This document shows, one piece after another, positions 26,281 to 35,866 of a stretch of DNA of 64,000 nucleotides. This stretch comes from Planctomycetaceae bacterium (GTDB lineage: Bacteria > Planctomycetota > Planctomycetia > Gemmatales > Gemmataceae): NCBI GenBank assembly GCA_013823135.1, contig PNLP01000004.1, positions 162,766 to 226,765 on the forward strand, written 5' to 3'. Within the stretch, counting starts at the first letter, position 1. Each line of letters begins with the position of its first letter. The notes under the pieces were generated by a model, which did not search any database, was not told the origin of the DNA, and worked only from the letters and a program-made list of their open reading frames with translations. The position numbers and the translations under genes were made by a program.

Positions 26281-28551
26281 ATGCTCACCAAAACACTCAC
26301 CGTTGCTCTGGTTGGTAACCCGAACGCCGGGAAATCGACACTGTTCAACGCCCTTTCCGGGCTTCGGCAGCGGGTCGGGAACTACCCCGGTGTGACCGTT
26401 GAGATGAAGAAGGGGCAGTTCACCACGGGTGGCGTGGCGGTCGATCTGATCGACCTTCCGGGAACATACAGCCTCGCGGCTCGCAGCCCGGATGAAATGG
26501 TCGCCGTCGATCTGCTATTGGGCCGACGCCCCGAAGAACCCCGCCCCGATGTCGTCCTCTCGATTGTGGACGCGACCAACCTCGACCGACACCTCTATCT
26601 CACGAGCCAACTCCTCGACCTGGGCGAACCCGTCGTTGTCGCCGTGAACATGATCGACGCCGCTGAGGCACAAGGGATCAAGATCGACTGCACCGCGTTG
26701 AGTGCCAAACTCGGCGTGGCCGTGGTGCCGATCCAGGCGAACAAAGGGATCGGGATCGACACCCTCACTCGTGCGCTGCTCGACGCCGCCGAAGCCGCGA
26801 AGTCGCCAGTCGGGCCGACGTTCCCCGAAGCCTTCGAAAAAGAGGCCGTTGCCCTGCAAGCGGAACTCGGTGGCGAAGTCCCAGGCTTCCTCACCCGGCG
26901 ATTGCTGCTTGACGTGGGCGGTTACGTCGAGCAGTGGCTGGTGGAACGTCACGGCCACGGGCTGAAACAGAAAATCACCGAGGGACGACAGCGACTTACG
27001 GAAGCTGGTTGCTCAGTGCCAGGTGTCGAGGCACGCGCACGGTTCGCATGGGTGCGTGCGGCAGTGGCCGCAGCTGTCACACGCCCCAGCGACAGGCCCG
27101 TCACGTTTACCGACAAGCTCGATCGCGTTCTGACGCATCGCGTGTGGGGCACGCTGATCTTTTTGGCGGTGATGTTCCTGATGTTCCAGTCGATCTTCCT
27201 GTGGGCGAAGCCGCTCATGGATGGCATCGACGGTGTACGCGAAGCCGCGGCAAAGGGGATCGAGTCGAACATGGATTCCGGTCCATTGCGATCGCTGATC
27301 GTCGATGGGGTTGTGAAGGGCGTCGGCAGCGTGCTCATCTTCCTCCCGCAAATCATGATTCTGTTCGGGTTCATTGCGTTCCTCGAAGACTGCGGCTACA
27401 TGGCTCGCGCGGCCTTCCTGATGGATCGGTTGATGAGTCGCTGCGGACTCAGTGGCAAGTCGTTCATCCCCCTGCTCTCCAGCGTGGCGTGTGCAGTGCC
27501 GGGAATCATGGCCACTCGCGTGATCGAGAACCGACGAGACCGACTCGCAACAATCGTCGTCGCGCCGCTGATGAGTTGCTCGGCGCGATTGCCAGTCTAC
27601 GTGCTACTGATCGGCGCGTTCATTAAAGAAGGCTACTCGACGTGGGTGCCTGGCCTGGTGCTCTTCGCGCTGTACATGATCGGGTTTGTTGTTGCCCCGA
27701 TTGTTGCGTTGTTGCTGAAACGTACGCTGTTGAGGGGCGCGACGCCGGTGTTCGTGATGGAGTTGCCTTCGTATCGCCGGCCGAAGATTCGGGCCGTGCT
27801 GCGTCGGATGTTCGATGCGGGTTGGGCGTTCACGCTGCGAGCGGGAACGATCATCTTCGCCGCAATGATCCTCGTCTGGGCACTCCTCTACTTCCCGCAC
27901 GTGGACCCGAACGGGAATTCGTATCCGGCCCGCATCGAAGAGGCCGAGAAAGCCGCCAAGGACTCCGAAGACAAGCTGAAAGAATTGAAGGCGAAACAGG
28001 ACGCTACCGACGAAGAGAAGGCCGAACTTGAGAAACTTGAAGAAGCCGCGGGCGAGGCCGACCGGCTCAACGGCCAGTGGAAGCGTGCGAGCATCCTCGG
28101 CCGCGCCGGGTTGTACATGGAACCCGTGTTCCGCCCGCTCGGGTGGGACTGGAAGATCGGCATGGCAGCACTCGCCAGCTTCCCCGCACGCGAAGTGATC
28201 GTCGGCACGCTCGGCCTGATCTACGACATCGGCGATGTGGACTCGGGTGCTATAGGCGATGATGAAGCTGACGACGAGGCCAAGGAGAAGGCTGCCGGTC
28301 TGGCCAAGGCCGTGAAGGACGACTGGGCGAAGGATCCGATTCGCGGCAAGTACGGCGTGGCTGTGGCGATGTCGGTGATGGTGTTCTTCGCACTGTGCTG
28401 CCAGTGTGCGAGTACGCTGGCGGTCATCCGTCGCGAAACGCGAAGCTGGGCGTGGCCCGCGTTCACTTTCGTGTACATGACGGCGTTGGCCTACGCAGGG
28501 GCATTCCTGACGTTCCAGGTTGGGTCGCTCATCATCGACGCGGTGAGGTGA
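26281..28551 (+). CDS. feoB: Ferrous iron transporter FeoB
   Basis: 756 residues. N-terminal G domain: GNPNAGKSTLFNAL (G1), DLPGTYSL (G3), NMIDAAEAQG (the FeoB N-x-x-D form of G4); a helical GDI-like spacer; then the membrane part with two gate motifs, FLEDCGYMARAAFLMDR and a later GWDWKIGMAALASFPAREVIVGTLG. A charged, coiled-coil-prone insertion of about 60 residues (547-605, rich in E, K, A) separates membrane blocks. It transports Fe(II) inward. It ends 3 bases before the Cys-rich gene. Confidence 0.97.
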   Translation: MLTKTLTVALVGNPNAGKSTLFNALSGLRQRVGNYPGVTVEMKKGQFTTGGVAVDLIDLPGTYSLAARSPDEMVAVDLLLGRRPEEPRPDVVLSIVDATNLDRHLYLTSQLLDLGEPVVVAVNMIDAAEAQGIKIDCTALSAKLGVAVVPIQANKGIGIDTLTRALLDAAEAAKSPVGPTFPEAFEKEAVALQAELGGEVPGFLTRRLLLDVGGYVEQWLVERHGHGLKQKITEGRQRLTEAGCSVPGVEARARFAWVRAAVAAAVTRPSDRPVTFTDKLDRVLTHRVWGTLIFLAVMFLMFQSIFLWAKPLMDGIDGVREAAAKGIESNMDSGPLRSLIVDGVVKGVGSVLIFLPQIMILFGFIAFLEDCGYMARAAFLMDRLMSRCGLSGKSFIPLLSSVACAVPGIMATRVIENRRDRLATIVVAPLMSCSARLPVYVLLIGAFIKEGYSTWVPGLVLFALYMIGFVVAPIVALLLKRTLLRGATPVFVMELPSYRRPKIRAVLRRMFDAGWAFTLRAGTIIFAAMILVWALLYFPHVDPNGNSYPARIEEAEKAAKDSEDKLKELKAKQDATDEEKAELEKLEEAAGEADRLNGQWKRASILGRAGLYMEPVFRPLGWDWKIGMAALASFPAREVIVGTLGLIYDIGDVDSGAIGDDEADDEAKEKAAGLAKAVKDDWAKDPIRGKYGVAVAMSVMVFFALCCQCASTLAVIRRETRSWAWPAFTFVYMTALAYAGAFLTFQVGSLIIDAVR

Positions 28552-28554
28552 CAA

Positions 28555-28740
28555 ATGTCCGTAACCGTGCAACTCGTGATCGTCGGCGTGCTGGTCGCGG
28601 CATCGGCGGCGTACGTATTGCTTTCGGCTTGGAAGACGTGGTTTGGCAAGTCGGAGAAGGGTTGCGGTTCAGGCTGCGGGAAGTGTGCCGCGACCCCGGA
28701 ACCCCCACAGCAGGGACGGCATTCGTTGCCGCAAGTATAG
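28555..28740 (+). CDS. FeoB-associated Cys-rich membrane protein
   Basis: 61 residues: one N-terminal membrane helix (VQLVIVGVLVAASAAYVLLSAWKTWF) and then a cysteine cluster GCGSGCGKCAA. This is the pattern of the small Cys-rich proteins often found after feoB (FeoC-like position), possibly binding Fe or an Fe-S centre at the membrane. Last gene of the feo operon, 3 bases after feoB. Confidence 0.88.
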   Translation: MSVTVQLVIVGVLVAASAAYVLLSAWKTWFGKSEKGCGSGCGKCAATPEPPQQGRHSLPQV

Positions 28741-28755
28741 CTGATTGAGGATTGA

Positions 28756-29424
28756 ATGAGTCTCGATTTGCGGTTGTTGATGCTCCCTGGCATGGGTGCC
28801 GATGCACGGCTCTTCAAGGATCAAATCGCACGGTTCCCGAATCTCCAAATTCCGGACTGGGTGGAACCACTTACCAACGAATCCCTGCGTTCCTATGCCA
28901 GTCGCTTTGCCAGAGTGATCGATCCGGGTGTGCCGTGTATCATCGGTGGTGCGTCATTCGGAGGGATCGTCGCACTGGAGATGGCTACGCACCTGAAGTC
29001 CGTTGCGTGCGTCTTGATCGGAAGCATCAGGACACCTGCCGAACTATCGTGGCGATGGCGTGTAATGCGACCACTCGCGTTGCTCGGACCAGACAAGCTT
29101 GCTTCGTCGGCAAAATTGATTGCCTCAATCCCGTGGCTTGGTGAAGGAATGGTCCGGCGGTTGAGCCGGTTGGCACGTCCAGAGTCCGCCTTCGCGAGAT
29201 GGGCGACATGCGCAGTATTACGGTGGCAACCATCGCCTTTGCAAGGTGTTCAGATATTCCAGCTACATGGTGAATTCGATCACATTTTGCCGGCGAGGAA
29301 CACTCGAGCGGATACGATCGTCCCCGGTGGGAGTCACGCTCTGTCACTGTTCAACCCGTCCGCAGTGAACGACTATCTGGCAAGTGTGATGCAGTCGGTC
29401 CGAGTGTGCTCGAATTGCAGTTGA
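28756..29424 (+). CDS. Alpha/beta hydrolase
   Basis: 222 residues. Oxyanion region LLMLPGMGADARLF, nucleophile elbow GASFGG, acidic residue in HGEFDHILP and catalytic His in GGSHALSLF give a complete triad. No signal peptide. It lies 15 bases after the Cys-rich feo gene on the same strand, so it may be cotranscribed, though no link with iron is evident. Substrate unknown. Confidence 0.85.
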   Translation: MSLDLRLLMLPGMGADARLFKDQIARFPNLQIPDWVEPLTNESLRSYASRFARVIDPGVPCIIGGASFGGIVALEMATHLKSVACVLIGSIRTPAELSWRWRVMRPLALLGPDKLASSAKLIASIPWLGEGMVRRLSRLARPESAFARWATCAVLRWQPSPLQGVQIFQLHGEFDHILPARNTRADTIVPGGSHALSLFNPSAVNDYLASVMQSVRVCSNCS

Positions 29425-29432
29425 ATTGACTA

Positions 29433-31145
29433 TTACTTCTTCAGCGGTTTGGTGGTCTTGACCCGCACGGTCAACTTCAGGCCATTTTCGATGTCGTGCC
29501 GAACGAGGTCGACGGAATCCACCAACTCCAGCACCATCGCCGCACCCTCGAGATGATGGTGAAGGGATTTCTCGTCGCCCATGCCGATAGTGGAGAGGAA
29601 CTGAGCCAACTTCTCACCGTGTGCCAGCAGGTACGCACGGGTTTGCGTTCCAGAAATCCTCGCCAGGGTGACGTAGTCCCTGACGGGCTGGCTATCCGTT
29701 GGCACGCGGAACACCTTGATTGCCTCAGGTGATGTGGCCAGCACGAGGTAGCCATTCCTCATGGCAAACGAGGGACGGAAGCCCGGTGGAAAACCCTTCA
29801 CGTTCACCAGCGACTTGATCACGACTCCTGTAGTCGCGTCCTTGGTTTCCTGCAACTCAATCTGGTCTGCGTGCTTCGTGTTGTATGCGACACGAACGGT
29901 CTGGAACCCGAACTCGACAGCTTGAAGCAGGGTCTTCTCGGCGTTGGTTCGCCTGTCCCCTTCCCCACTCACCTCCACTGCAGCGACCACGGTCGGCAAG
30001 AAGCCATCCTTCACGGGTGGTTCCGCCCACATAGCCCAGTTCGGGCCAAGCGATTCGAGCAACTGCGGCAGTTTGTCCTGCCCCACGACGGCACCGAGCG
30101 TCTTGCCGACCCACTCCTTCACACCGGGCTGACCTTCGGGCATCGGAGCAAGCGAAATCGCCAGTTCGAGCAGTTCCGTCGCGCGAGCGTGACCCGCGAC
30201 TCCGAGGAGTGCGTTTGTAGGGATGAGTGCTTCCGCGATCCGCGATTCCCGTGGCCCAATCAGCCACTTCTTCACGTCGGCTGGCACCTTCTCGGGGTGG
30301 AAGCGAAGCGACAAACCGAGTTCGAGATTCTTGTCGAGCGAAACGGAGACCGCTGCGAACTCCACCGAAGTCCAGATTTCCTCAAAGCGGAGAAAGAGCC
30401 GCCGTTCCGCAGGTCGCGCGGCGGCGACCTTGGCTTTCACCTCGCCATCGAGCGGTCGGGGGTTGACGAGCACAACAACAGCCGCATCCGCCACACCAAG
30501 TCGCTGCATCCGCACCACCAGCACGGGCGGCTTGTCCTTGGGTGCCGACTTGTCGCGGTCGATGACGGCCTTAATATCGGCCTCGAACCCGGAGAATGCG
30601 AAGACTCCATTGCGGAAGCAATAGAACTCGCCACCGCCCTCGGGCTTTTGGCGCTCGAAGTATTCCGCTCCCTCGTGCTCTCGCCGCACGATCGCCTTCA
30701 GTTCGCCGGACTGCTTTTGGATGTCGTTAAGCTTCTCGACGATCTTCGCGAGCGCTTCGGGCTTGCCGGGGCGAATCAGGATCACGGCCCGTTCCTCGGC
30801 GGGTTTGCCGTCCGGGGCGGGCGAATATGCGAACGCCACGGCATCGCCGACGACATCGTCGAGGAGTGATTGTGGAGTTGTGCCCAGAGCAGGAAGGACA
30901 TTCGAGGCCACGTCGCGGACTTGCTTGAGATCGACGGAACTCAGGAGCTTCTTTCCGATCGCTGTGGAAGGGAGCCACTCCGCGAACGGTGATTCGATCA
31001 GCGACCGTACGTGCCCACGTGCGTTCTGCACCACGACCACGAGCGCGGCATCGGGAGGCGCAACGCGAAGCAGTTCGTCACGCGGCCCGGCCAGCACTGG
31101 TGGGGCCGCGAGAAGCAGCACGAAGATGGGGGCAAGGCGATTCAT
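29433..31145 (-). CDS. Large secreted protein, DUF3352-like, third gene of sigma-factor operon
   Basis: 570 residues with a signal peptide (RLAPIFVLLLAAPPVLAG). The body starts DELLRVAPPDAALVVVVQNARGHVRSL and contains GDAVAFAYSP, RAVILIRPGKPEALAKIVEKLN and later AMRNGYLVLATSPEAIKVF. Such ordering (substrate-mimic 'value' strands, then a second 'capable of zero' strand pair) resembles DUF3352-type planctomycete proteins. Function unknown. It lies 45 bases downstream of the anti-sigma gene and is probably cotranscribed. Confidence 0.75.
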   Translation of the reverse strand: MNRLAPIFVLLLAAPPVLAGPRDELLRVAPPDAALVVVVQNARGHVRSLIESPFAEWLPSTAIGKKLLSSVDLKQVRDVASNVLPALGTTPQSLLDDVVGDAVAFAYSPAPDGKPAEERAVILIRPGKPEALAKIVEKLNDIQKQSGELKAIVRREHEGAEYFERQKPEGGGEFYCFRNGVFAFSGFEADIKAVIDRDKSAPKDKPPVLVVRMQRLGVADAAVVVLVNPRPLDGEVKAKVAAARPAERRLFLRFEEIWTSVEFAAVSVSLDKNLELGLSLRFHPEKVPADVKKWLIGPRESRIAEALIPTNALLGVAGHARATELLELAISLAPMPEGQPGVKEWVGKTLGAVVGQDKLPQLLESLGPNWAMWAEPPVKDGFLPTVVAAVEVSGEGDRRTNAEKTLLQAVEFGFQTVRVAYNTKHADQIELQETKDATTGVVIKSLVNVKGFPPGFRPSFAMRNGYLVLATSPEAIKVFRVPTDSQPVRDYVTLARISGTQTRAYLLAHGEKLAQFLSTIGMGDEKSLHHHLEGAAMVLELVDSVDLVRHDIENGLKLTVRVKTTKPLKK

Positions 31146-31167
31146 TTGATTACGTCGTCGTTGAGCG

Positions 31168-31185
31168 GCGACCCCGCTGGGTCGC
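31168..31185. repeat. Short palindrome gcgaccc/gggtcgc
   Basis: Seven-base arms around cgct in the 45-base gap between anti-sigma and the secreted-protein gene. Same general type as the palindromes at 6541, 7511 and 38126. Confidence 0.5.
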
Positions 31186-31190
31186 GACAG

Positions 31191-31928
31191 TTACGATTTT
31201 GGTTTCACACTCACGGAGCCCACGTCGCGCATCAACCGCGAGAACGCTTTCTGTGCGGTGTCGGTGAGGGGTTCCAAACCCGACAGCGCAACATCGGGCA
31301 ACTCGGCGAGGGCGCTCCTTGCCGGTTCCATTTCATCGGGCATCGGTGCAATCGGTTGTGTCAGCGCGTTGGTCAGTTTGGCAAACACTTCGGGAGCTGC
31401 CGACGCGGGTGCGGTGATCGCCTTGGGCGTTTCTCGCAGCGCGATTCCGGCCTTCGTGAGTTCGTCACCGATACGAAGTGGCTTCACCTGAGCTACCTCG
31501 CGGGGTGCGGGTGCGACCTCGGGGTTCTTCTCGACCGGCACTTGTGGATTCCACGCGATCGGTTGTTGAGGCTTGTCTGTGAACCACGCGATCAGCGCGA
31601 GCGATGCGGCGAGCGCTACCGGTATTCCGAGAGCGGCCGCGTAGGAACGGCGACGAATCCGGGAGTCACGATCTTCCCGCACGGCAGAGACGATCCGTTC
31701 AGTCAACCCCGAGGGAACCGCGACTGCTTCGGTCGCGCCGAGGACTGACAGCACCAGTCGCGCTGCGGCAATCCGTTCACGGCACGCGGCACAGACTGCC
31801 GGGTGCGGGTCCGTGTCGATGGCGTTCGCTTCCAGTTCGCCATCGAGCACGAGTTGCAAGCGGTCCACGGTCGGCCGGCACGCCGGGGCGATCAGGTCTT
31901 CAGGTGTTTCGGAACGGAATGGGGTCAT
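31191..31928 (-). CDS. Anti-sigma factor (zinc-finger type, single membrane span)
   Basis: 245 residues. The N-terminal 60 residues resemble an anti-sigma zinc finger: VLDGELEANAIDTDPHPAVCAACRERI with H-x-x-x-C-x-x-C. A membrane helix (YAAALGIPVALAASLALIAWF) follows at about 110-130, and then a Pro/Ala-rich periplasmic part. The start codon overlaps the sigma-factor stop (ATGA), which supports coupled synthesis. It should hold the ECF sigma factor inactive at the membrane. Confidence 0.87.
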   Translation of the reverse strand: MTPFRSETPEDLIAPACRPTVDRLQLVLDGELEANAIDTDPHPAVCAACRERIAAARLVLSVLGATEAVAVPSGLTERIVSAVREDRDSRIRRRSYAAALGIPVALAASLALIAWFTDKPQQPIAWNPQVPVEKNPEVAPAPREVAQVKPLRIGDELTKAGIALRETPKAITAPASAAPEVFAKLTNALTQPIAPMPDEMEPARSALAELPDVALSGLEPLTDTAQKAFSRLMRDVGSVSVKPKS

Positions 31929-32503
31929 GGTCGCTCACCCCGGATTGGGGGCTTGTCTGCGGCTGGTTCGTCGGCAACCAGGCCGCGGGTTCGGAGGCGT
32001 TCCATCAGTTCGAGTCGGGCACGATGCAGCCAGGTTTTCACGGTTCCGACCGGCCTGCCAACAACGGCACCGATCTCTTCATAACTCTGGCCGTGTTCGT
32101 GGAACAAGACGAACACTTCGCGGTACTCATCCCTCAAGGCATCGACCGCAGCGCGAATCTCCGTACGCATTTCAACAGAATCATCAGCAGGCCGGTGGTC
32201 GGGAGTCTCGTGGAGGTAGTCGGCCAGTTCGGGTCGCGTGGCGCGTCGGCTGATCCACGTTCGGCACCGGTTCACTGCAATGGTCAGCACCCACGGACGA
32301 AGCGGGCGTGTGTGATCCCATCGGCTCAAGCTGCGGAAGACGCGGAGGAAAACCTCCTGCGTGACGTCCTCGGCGTCGTGTGCATGGGAGAGAAGGCGTT
32401 GACATACCGCGAACACGTCGGTCTGGAACCGCACGACGAGCTCCCGGCAACTGGCCGGGTCTCCGGTGAGGCATCGGCGGACGAGTGCGGCGTCGGCTGT
32501 CAA
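31925..32503 (-). CDS. ECF-type RNA polymerase sigma factor
   Basis: 192 residues. Region 2 is clear (DAEDVTQEVFLRVFRSLSRW, with the D-x-x-Q-x-x-F core), then a short linker and region 4 (LRDEYREVFVLFHEHGQSYEEIGAVVGRPVGTVKTWLHRARLEL, helix-turn-helix). No extra domains. It is first in a three-gene unit with its anti-sigma and a secreted protein. The target promoter is not recognisable here. Confidence 0.94.
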   Translation of the reverse strand: MTADAALVRRCLTGDPASCRELVVRFQTDVFAVCQRLLSHAHDAEDVTQEVFLRVFRSLSRWDHTRPLRPWVLTIAVNRCRTWISRRATRPELADYLHETPDHRPADDSVEMRTEIRAAVDALRDEYREVFVLFHEHGQSYEEIGAVVGRPVGTVKTWLHRARLELMERLRTRGLVADEPAADKPPIRGERP

Positions 32504-32660
32504 AGCAACCCTCTGGTGGAGAATACCCCAGCGTTGGGAGGCGAGTTTCAGTCAGAAGGGTAGTTCGCCCGCGGGGAACGAAGATTTTCGGCGAACCGTT
32601 CTCCGCGTTGCTCGCTATTCTAGGCGGTTTGGGCGACGCACAGACCCTCGGGGCACTGTT

Positions 32661-33596
32661 ATGGCTGGGTTATGTTTGGTGACGGGCGGAGCGGGCTTCA
32701 TCGGGTCGCACCTTGTGGACGCCCTTCGAGCACAGGGCAGACAGGTCCGCGTTCTGGATGAATTCTCAACGGGACTGCTTGCCAACATCGCTCCAGGGGT
32801 CGAGGTCGTTGAAGGCTCCATCACGAACGCTTCGGTTGTGGAAGCCGCCGTGGCTGGGTGTGAGGTTGTGTTCCACCTCGCGGCGCTGGCATCGGTGGCG
32901 AAGAGCGTTGAAGACCCGCCGCTCAGCCACGCGATCTGCGCAACCGGCACATTAAACGTGCTGAACGCCGCCCGGAAGGCTGGTGTGCGGCGTGTGGTGT
33001 ATGCAGGAAGTGCCAGCGCCTACGGCGGTGCAAGCGACCCCGCGGGCCAGGGTGAAGAGACGCCACTCGTGGCACTCTCGCCTTACGCCGCGGCGAAACT
33101 CGCGGGGGAGTTCTATTGCCAGGCCTTCTCGGCAACCTTCGGCTTGGAAACCGTGCGGTTGCGGTTCTTCAATGTGTTCGGTCCCCGACAGCGCCCCGAT
33201 AGCCCCTACTCCGGCGTGATCGCCATTTTCACAGCGGCGTTGACCGCTGGCCGCACCCCCACGATCCACGGCGACGGTTTGCAATCGCGCGACTTCGTGT
33301 ACGTTTCGGACGTGGCGAATGCACTGATTCGTGGTGCCGAGACGCCAGGAATCTCCGGGCGGGTCTACAACGTCGGCACTGGTGGTTCGGTGACACTGCT
33401 GGACCTTGTGCGGGAGTTGAACGCGATCCTGGGAACGTCCGCAATTCCGATTCATGGCCCGGAACGCCAGGGAGACATCCGGCACTCGCGGGCGAAGATC
33501 GAACGCATCCGTGCCGAACTGGGGTACTCCCCACGTGTGGCGTTCGCCGAAGGCTTACGCCACACACTGGAGTGGTACAAAACTGCATCGCATTAG
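32661..33596 (+). CDS. NAD-dependent sugar-nucleotide epimerase
   Basis: 311 residues from MAGLCLVTGGAGFIGSHL at 32661; the open frame above it overlaps the sigma gene. GxxGxxG Rossmann motif, FHLAALASVAKSVEDP, YAGSASAYG (catalytic Ser) and SPYAAAKLAGE (Y-x-x-x-K) identify an extended SDR of the UDP-glucose/UDP-GlcNAc 4-epimerase group (WbpP/GalE-like), with RFFNVFGPRQRPDSPYSGVI as the substrate loop. It serves polysaccharide synthesis. Exact substrate is not fixed by sequence. Confidence 0.9.
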   Translation: MAGLCLVTGGAGFIGSHLVDALRAQGRQVRVLDEFSTGLLANIAPGVEVVEGSITNASVVEAAVAGCEVVFHLAALASVAKSVEDPPLSHAICATGTLNVLNAARKAGVRRVVYAGSASAYGGASDPAGQGEETPLVALSPYAAAKLAGEFYCQAFSATFGLETVRLRFFNVFGPRQRPDSPYSGVIAIFTAALTAGRTPTIHGDGLQSRDFVYVSDVANALIRGAETPGISGRVYNVGTGGSVTLLDLVRELNAILGTSAIPIHGPERQGDIRHSRAKIERIRAELGYSPRVAFAEGLRHTLEWYKTASH

Positions 33597-33602
33597 CAGT
33601 CG

Positions 33603-35747
33603 TCACGCTACCGAGACACGCGGCTTGCGATCCTCGGGTACCTCGGCACGACTGATCAGCGTGTAGACCATCCACGGAACGTTGCCGTTGCCAAACAACA
33701 CGAAGTGCAGGTTCGCACTCACGGGGTTTTCGGCAGACCAACCAAAGTGAACCTCGGGCACCGCACCGTCTGAAGCGATCTCCAGGGCTGCGGCTGCGAG
33801 GGCGTGTGACACCGAACAACAACGTGTGATGTGGATCATCACTCGACCGTTCTCGCGAGTGATGCGAATCATCGGCTTCTGGTGGAACTCGCTGGGATCG
33901 GCAATCTCAGCCTGCACAAACATAATCGGCGTCCCGCCGGGAATGCGGTGCCGAGTGCGAGTCTCAATCTCCTTCGCTTTCAGATCGACATTCCCCGGTC
34001 GAATTGGGATGAGCATCGGGTAGTCGGATTTTTTGAGCCGAGCCCATTCGTGTTCCGTCACCTTGTCGGCAAACTCGAACCCGTCGAACCGCAGTTCTGT
34101 GGAACGCCATGTCCGACTCATGATCGAGACGACAACGGTAACAAGAATGAACCCTCCGGCGAACGCGGCTCCAATCGGTCGCTGATAGATCACCCAGACC
34201 AAACTCAATGCGAAGACCAGCAGCGCGACAATGAACAGCGGCGGGATGCGGAACAACTTCCTCCAGCCGAGGCGTTGTCGTTTCTGCCACACATCCACGG
34301 CTGCGGCGAGTGCCCCGAACCCAAACACGGCCAGCATCCCGGTGAGATACGCCGCACGGTGAGCGTCCACGTCCGCACCGTAGTACGCGGTGACTGCGAA
34401 CTTCAATCCGGTGAAGAGGTACACCAGGAAGCCCAAACGGACGGACCACTTGAACTCCATCCCCAGTCGTGCGAGATAGGGTGGAATCCACAGCGAGAGC
34501 GTCATGGCGAAACTCAGCCCGGCGAGCGCGAGGATGGCCACCGTGCTCACGTCGTAGGCAGTGCCAAACGTGATCCCGAACGTCGTGCCGAGCACGTTGC
34601 CGGGTTGACCGTCGGCGAGCGTGCCACCGTGGGCGAGGTACGATAACGCGCGATACTTCGCCTGCCCGTCCGTCACAAGTGCGGCGGGCGGAATCAGCAC
34701 GGTGGTCACGAGCGTTGATCCCAGCAAATACGCTGACATCGTCAGTGCGGCCATCGTCAGCATGATGCGCGTATTGCGGATTTGCCCACGGGGTTGCTCG
34801 GGGTTATCGTCGCTCCGACCTCGAACCAGTGGCATCGCCATGAGCGCCAACTCGAAGCCGCTCAATCCCAGGGCCAAAGCAGGGAACAGTGGCAGGCAAT
34901 GGGCGAGCATTGCACCCCAGCCCGCGACCGGCCTCAACTCAGCGCCGGGCTTCCAGTTTCCAGCCCACACGTCGGCCCACCACGACTCAACCAGTTGCGG
35001 GTGATCCGAGAGATACGCAGCACCACTCCCGATGATGAACAGCGTCATCGCGAGATACACGAACACCGTCAGCACGGCGATGCGAACGAAACTTCGTGTG
35101 TAGCCTTTGAAGAAGACAACACCCACGACCGTACCGATCACGAGCACGATCAGTGTCACTACAGTCTGGCGATTCCAGGCTCCGTCGCTGAGATTGCGAG
35201 CCCACTGGGGGAGTTGCTGCCGCAAGCCTTCCCCTTCACGCGTGGCATCGTTCAGCGCTCGCTGCCATGCAGGATCGGGGCTGTGCGTGATGTGTTCCGC
35301 AGCAGTCGCAGCCGAGAAAGTACGAGTGAACACGAGGTCCACCGCGCCAAACGAGAGGAGCACAAGCAGAAGCAGTTTGCCAGACCAACCAGGGACGACA
35401 CGTTCGAGCAAGGCCGTGGAACCGCCGCCTTTCGGCGAGCGCCCCGCGATGTACCAGTAGATCGGCAACGCGAGGAACACGGTCACAGTCGCGACGAGTA
35501 CCGTCACGAGCGGGGCGAGTCGGCCGGCAGCGCTGAACGCGATTGATGGCTGATACGCCAGGGTGCTGAGGTAATCCAACCCCACAACGCAAAGCACCCA
35601 TGGCCACGCAGCACGGAACGGGGCTGGAGGCGTTTCGGGAGTCGCGGTGGGCCGACTACTTGGAGGTTCAGAGGCACTACTAGGAGGCTCCGAACTGCTA
35701 CTTGGGGGTTCTGTCGATTCGCTGGAATTGGCTTCGGGCGAGGGCAT
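33603..35747 (-). CDS. APC-superfamily transporter with C-terminal cytoplasmic domain
   Basis: 714 residues. Residues 1-45 are a low-complexity Ser/Pro/Glu tail with three 7-residue units (EPPSSSS, EPPSSAS, EPPSSRP) from 21-base tandem repeats at about 35649-35717. Membrane segments start at WPWVLCVVGLDYLSTLAYQPS, whose GxDYLSTxAYQP is an APC-type TM1, and continue for about twelve spans. After about residue 550 a soluble alpha/beta domain of about 160 residues follows (WARLKKSDYPMLIPIR...). Substrate is probably an amino acid or cation. Confidence 0.82.
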   Translation of the reverse strand: MPSPEANSSESTEPPSSSSEPPSSASEPPSSRPTATPETPPAPFRAAWPWVLCVVGLDYLSTLAYQPSIAFSAAGRLAPLVTVLVATVTVFLALPIYWYIAGRSPKGGGSTALLERVVPGWSGKLLLLVLLSFGAVDLVFTRTFSAATAAEHITHSPDPAWQRALNDATREGEGLRQQLPQWARNLSDGAWNRQTVVTLIVLVIGTVVGVVFFKGYTRSFVRIAVLTVFVYLAMTLFIIGSGAAYLSDHPQLVESWWADVWAGNWKPGAELRPVAGWGAMLAHCLPLFPALALGLSGFELALMAMPLVRGRSDDNPEQPRGQIRNTRIMLTMAALTMSAYLLGSTLVTTVLIPPAALVTDGQAKYRALSYLAHGGTLADGQPGNVLGTTFGITFGTAYDVSTVAILALAGLSFAMTLSLWIPPYLARLGMEFKWSVRLGFLVYLFTGLKFAVTAYYGADVDAHRAAYLTGMLAVFGFGALAAAVDVWQKRQRLGWRKLFRIPPLFIVALLVFALSLVWVIYQRPIGAAFAGGFILVTVVVSIMSRTWRSTELRFDGFEFADKVTEHEWARLKKSDYPMLIPIRPGNVDLKAKEIETRTRHRIPGGTPIMFVQAEIADPSEFHQKPMIRITRENGRVMIHITRCCSVSHALAAAALEIASDGAVPEVHFGWSAENPVSANLHFVLFGNGNVPWMVYTLISRAEVPEDRKPRVSVA

Positions 35748-35866
35748 GATGAGATTCTCCAGCCGAGCGACGACCGTCGTCGGCTGCGAGGTATTTTATC
35801 TGCGGCAACTGAGTTGCTGTTCAGAAATCGCACAACCAGTGATGGCCAATCGGGTTCCGATTGCAC

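Noticed and set aside
35649..35717. Possible CRISPR-like short repeats
   Set aside because: These are 21-base tandem codon repeats for EPPSSxS units inside the APC transporter gene, without spacers.
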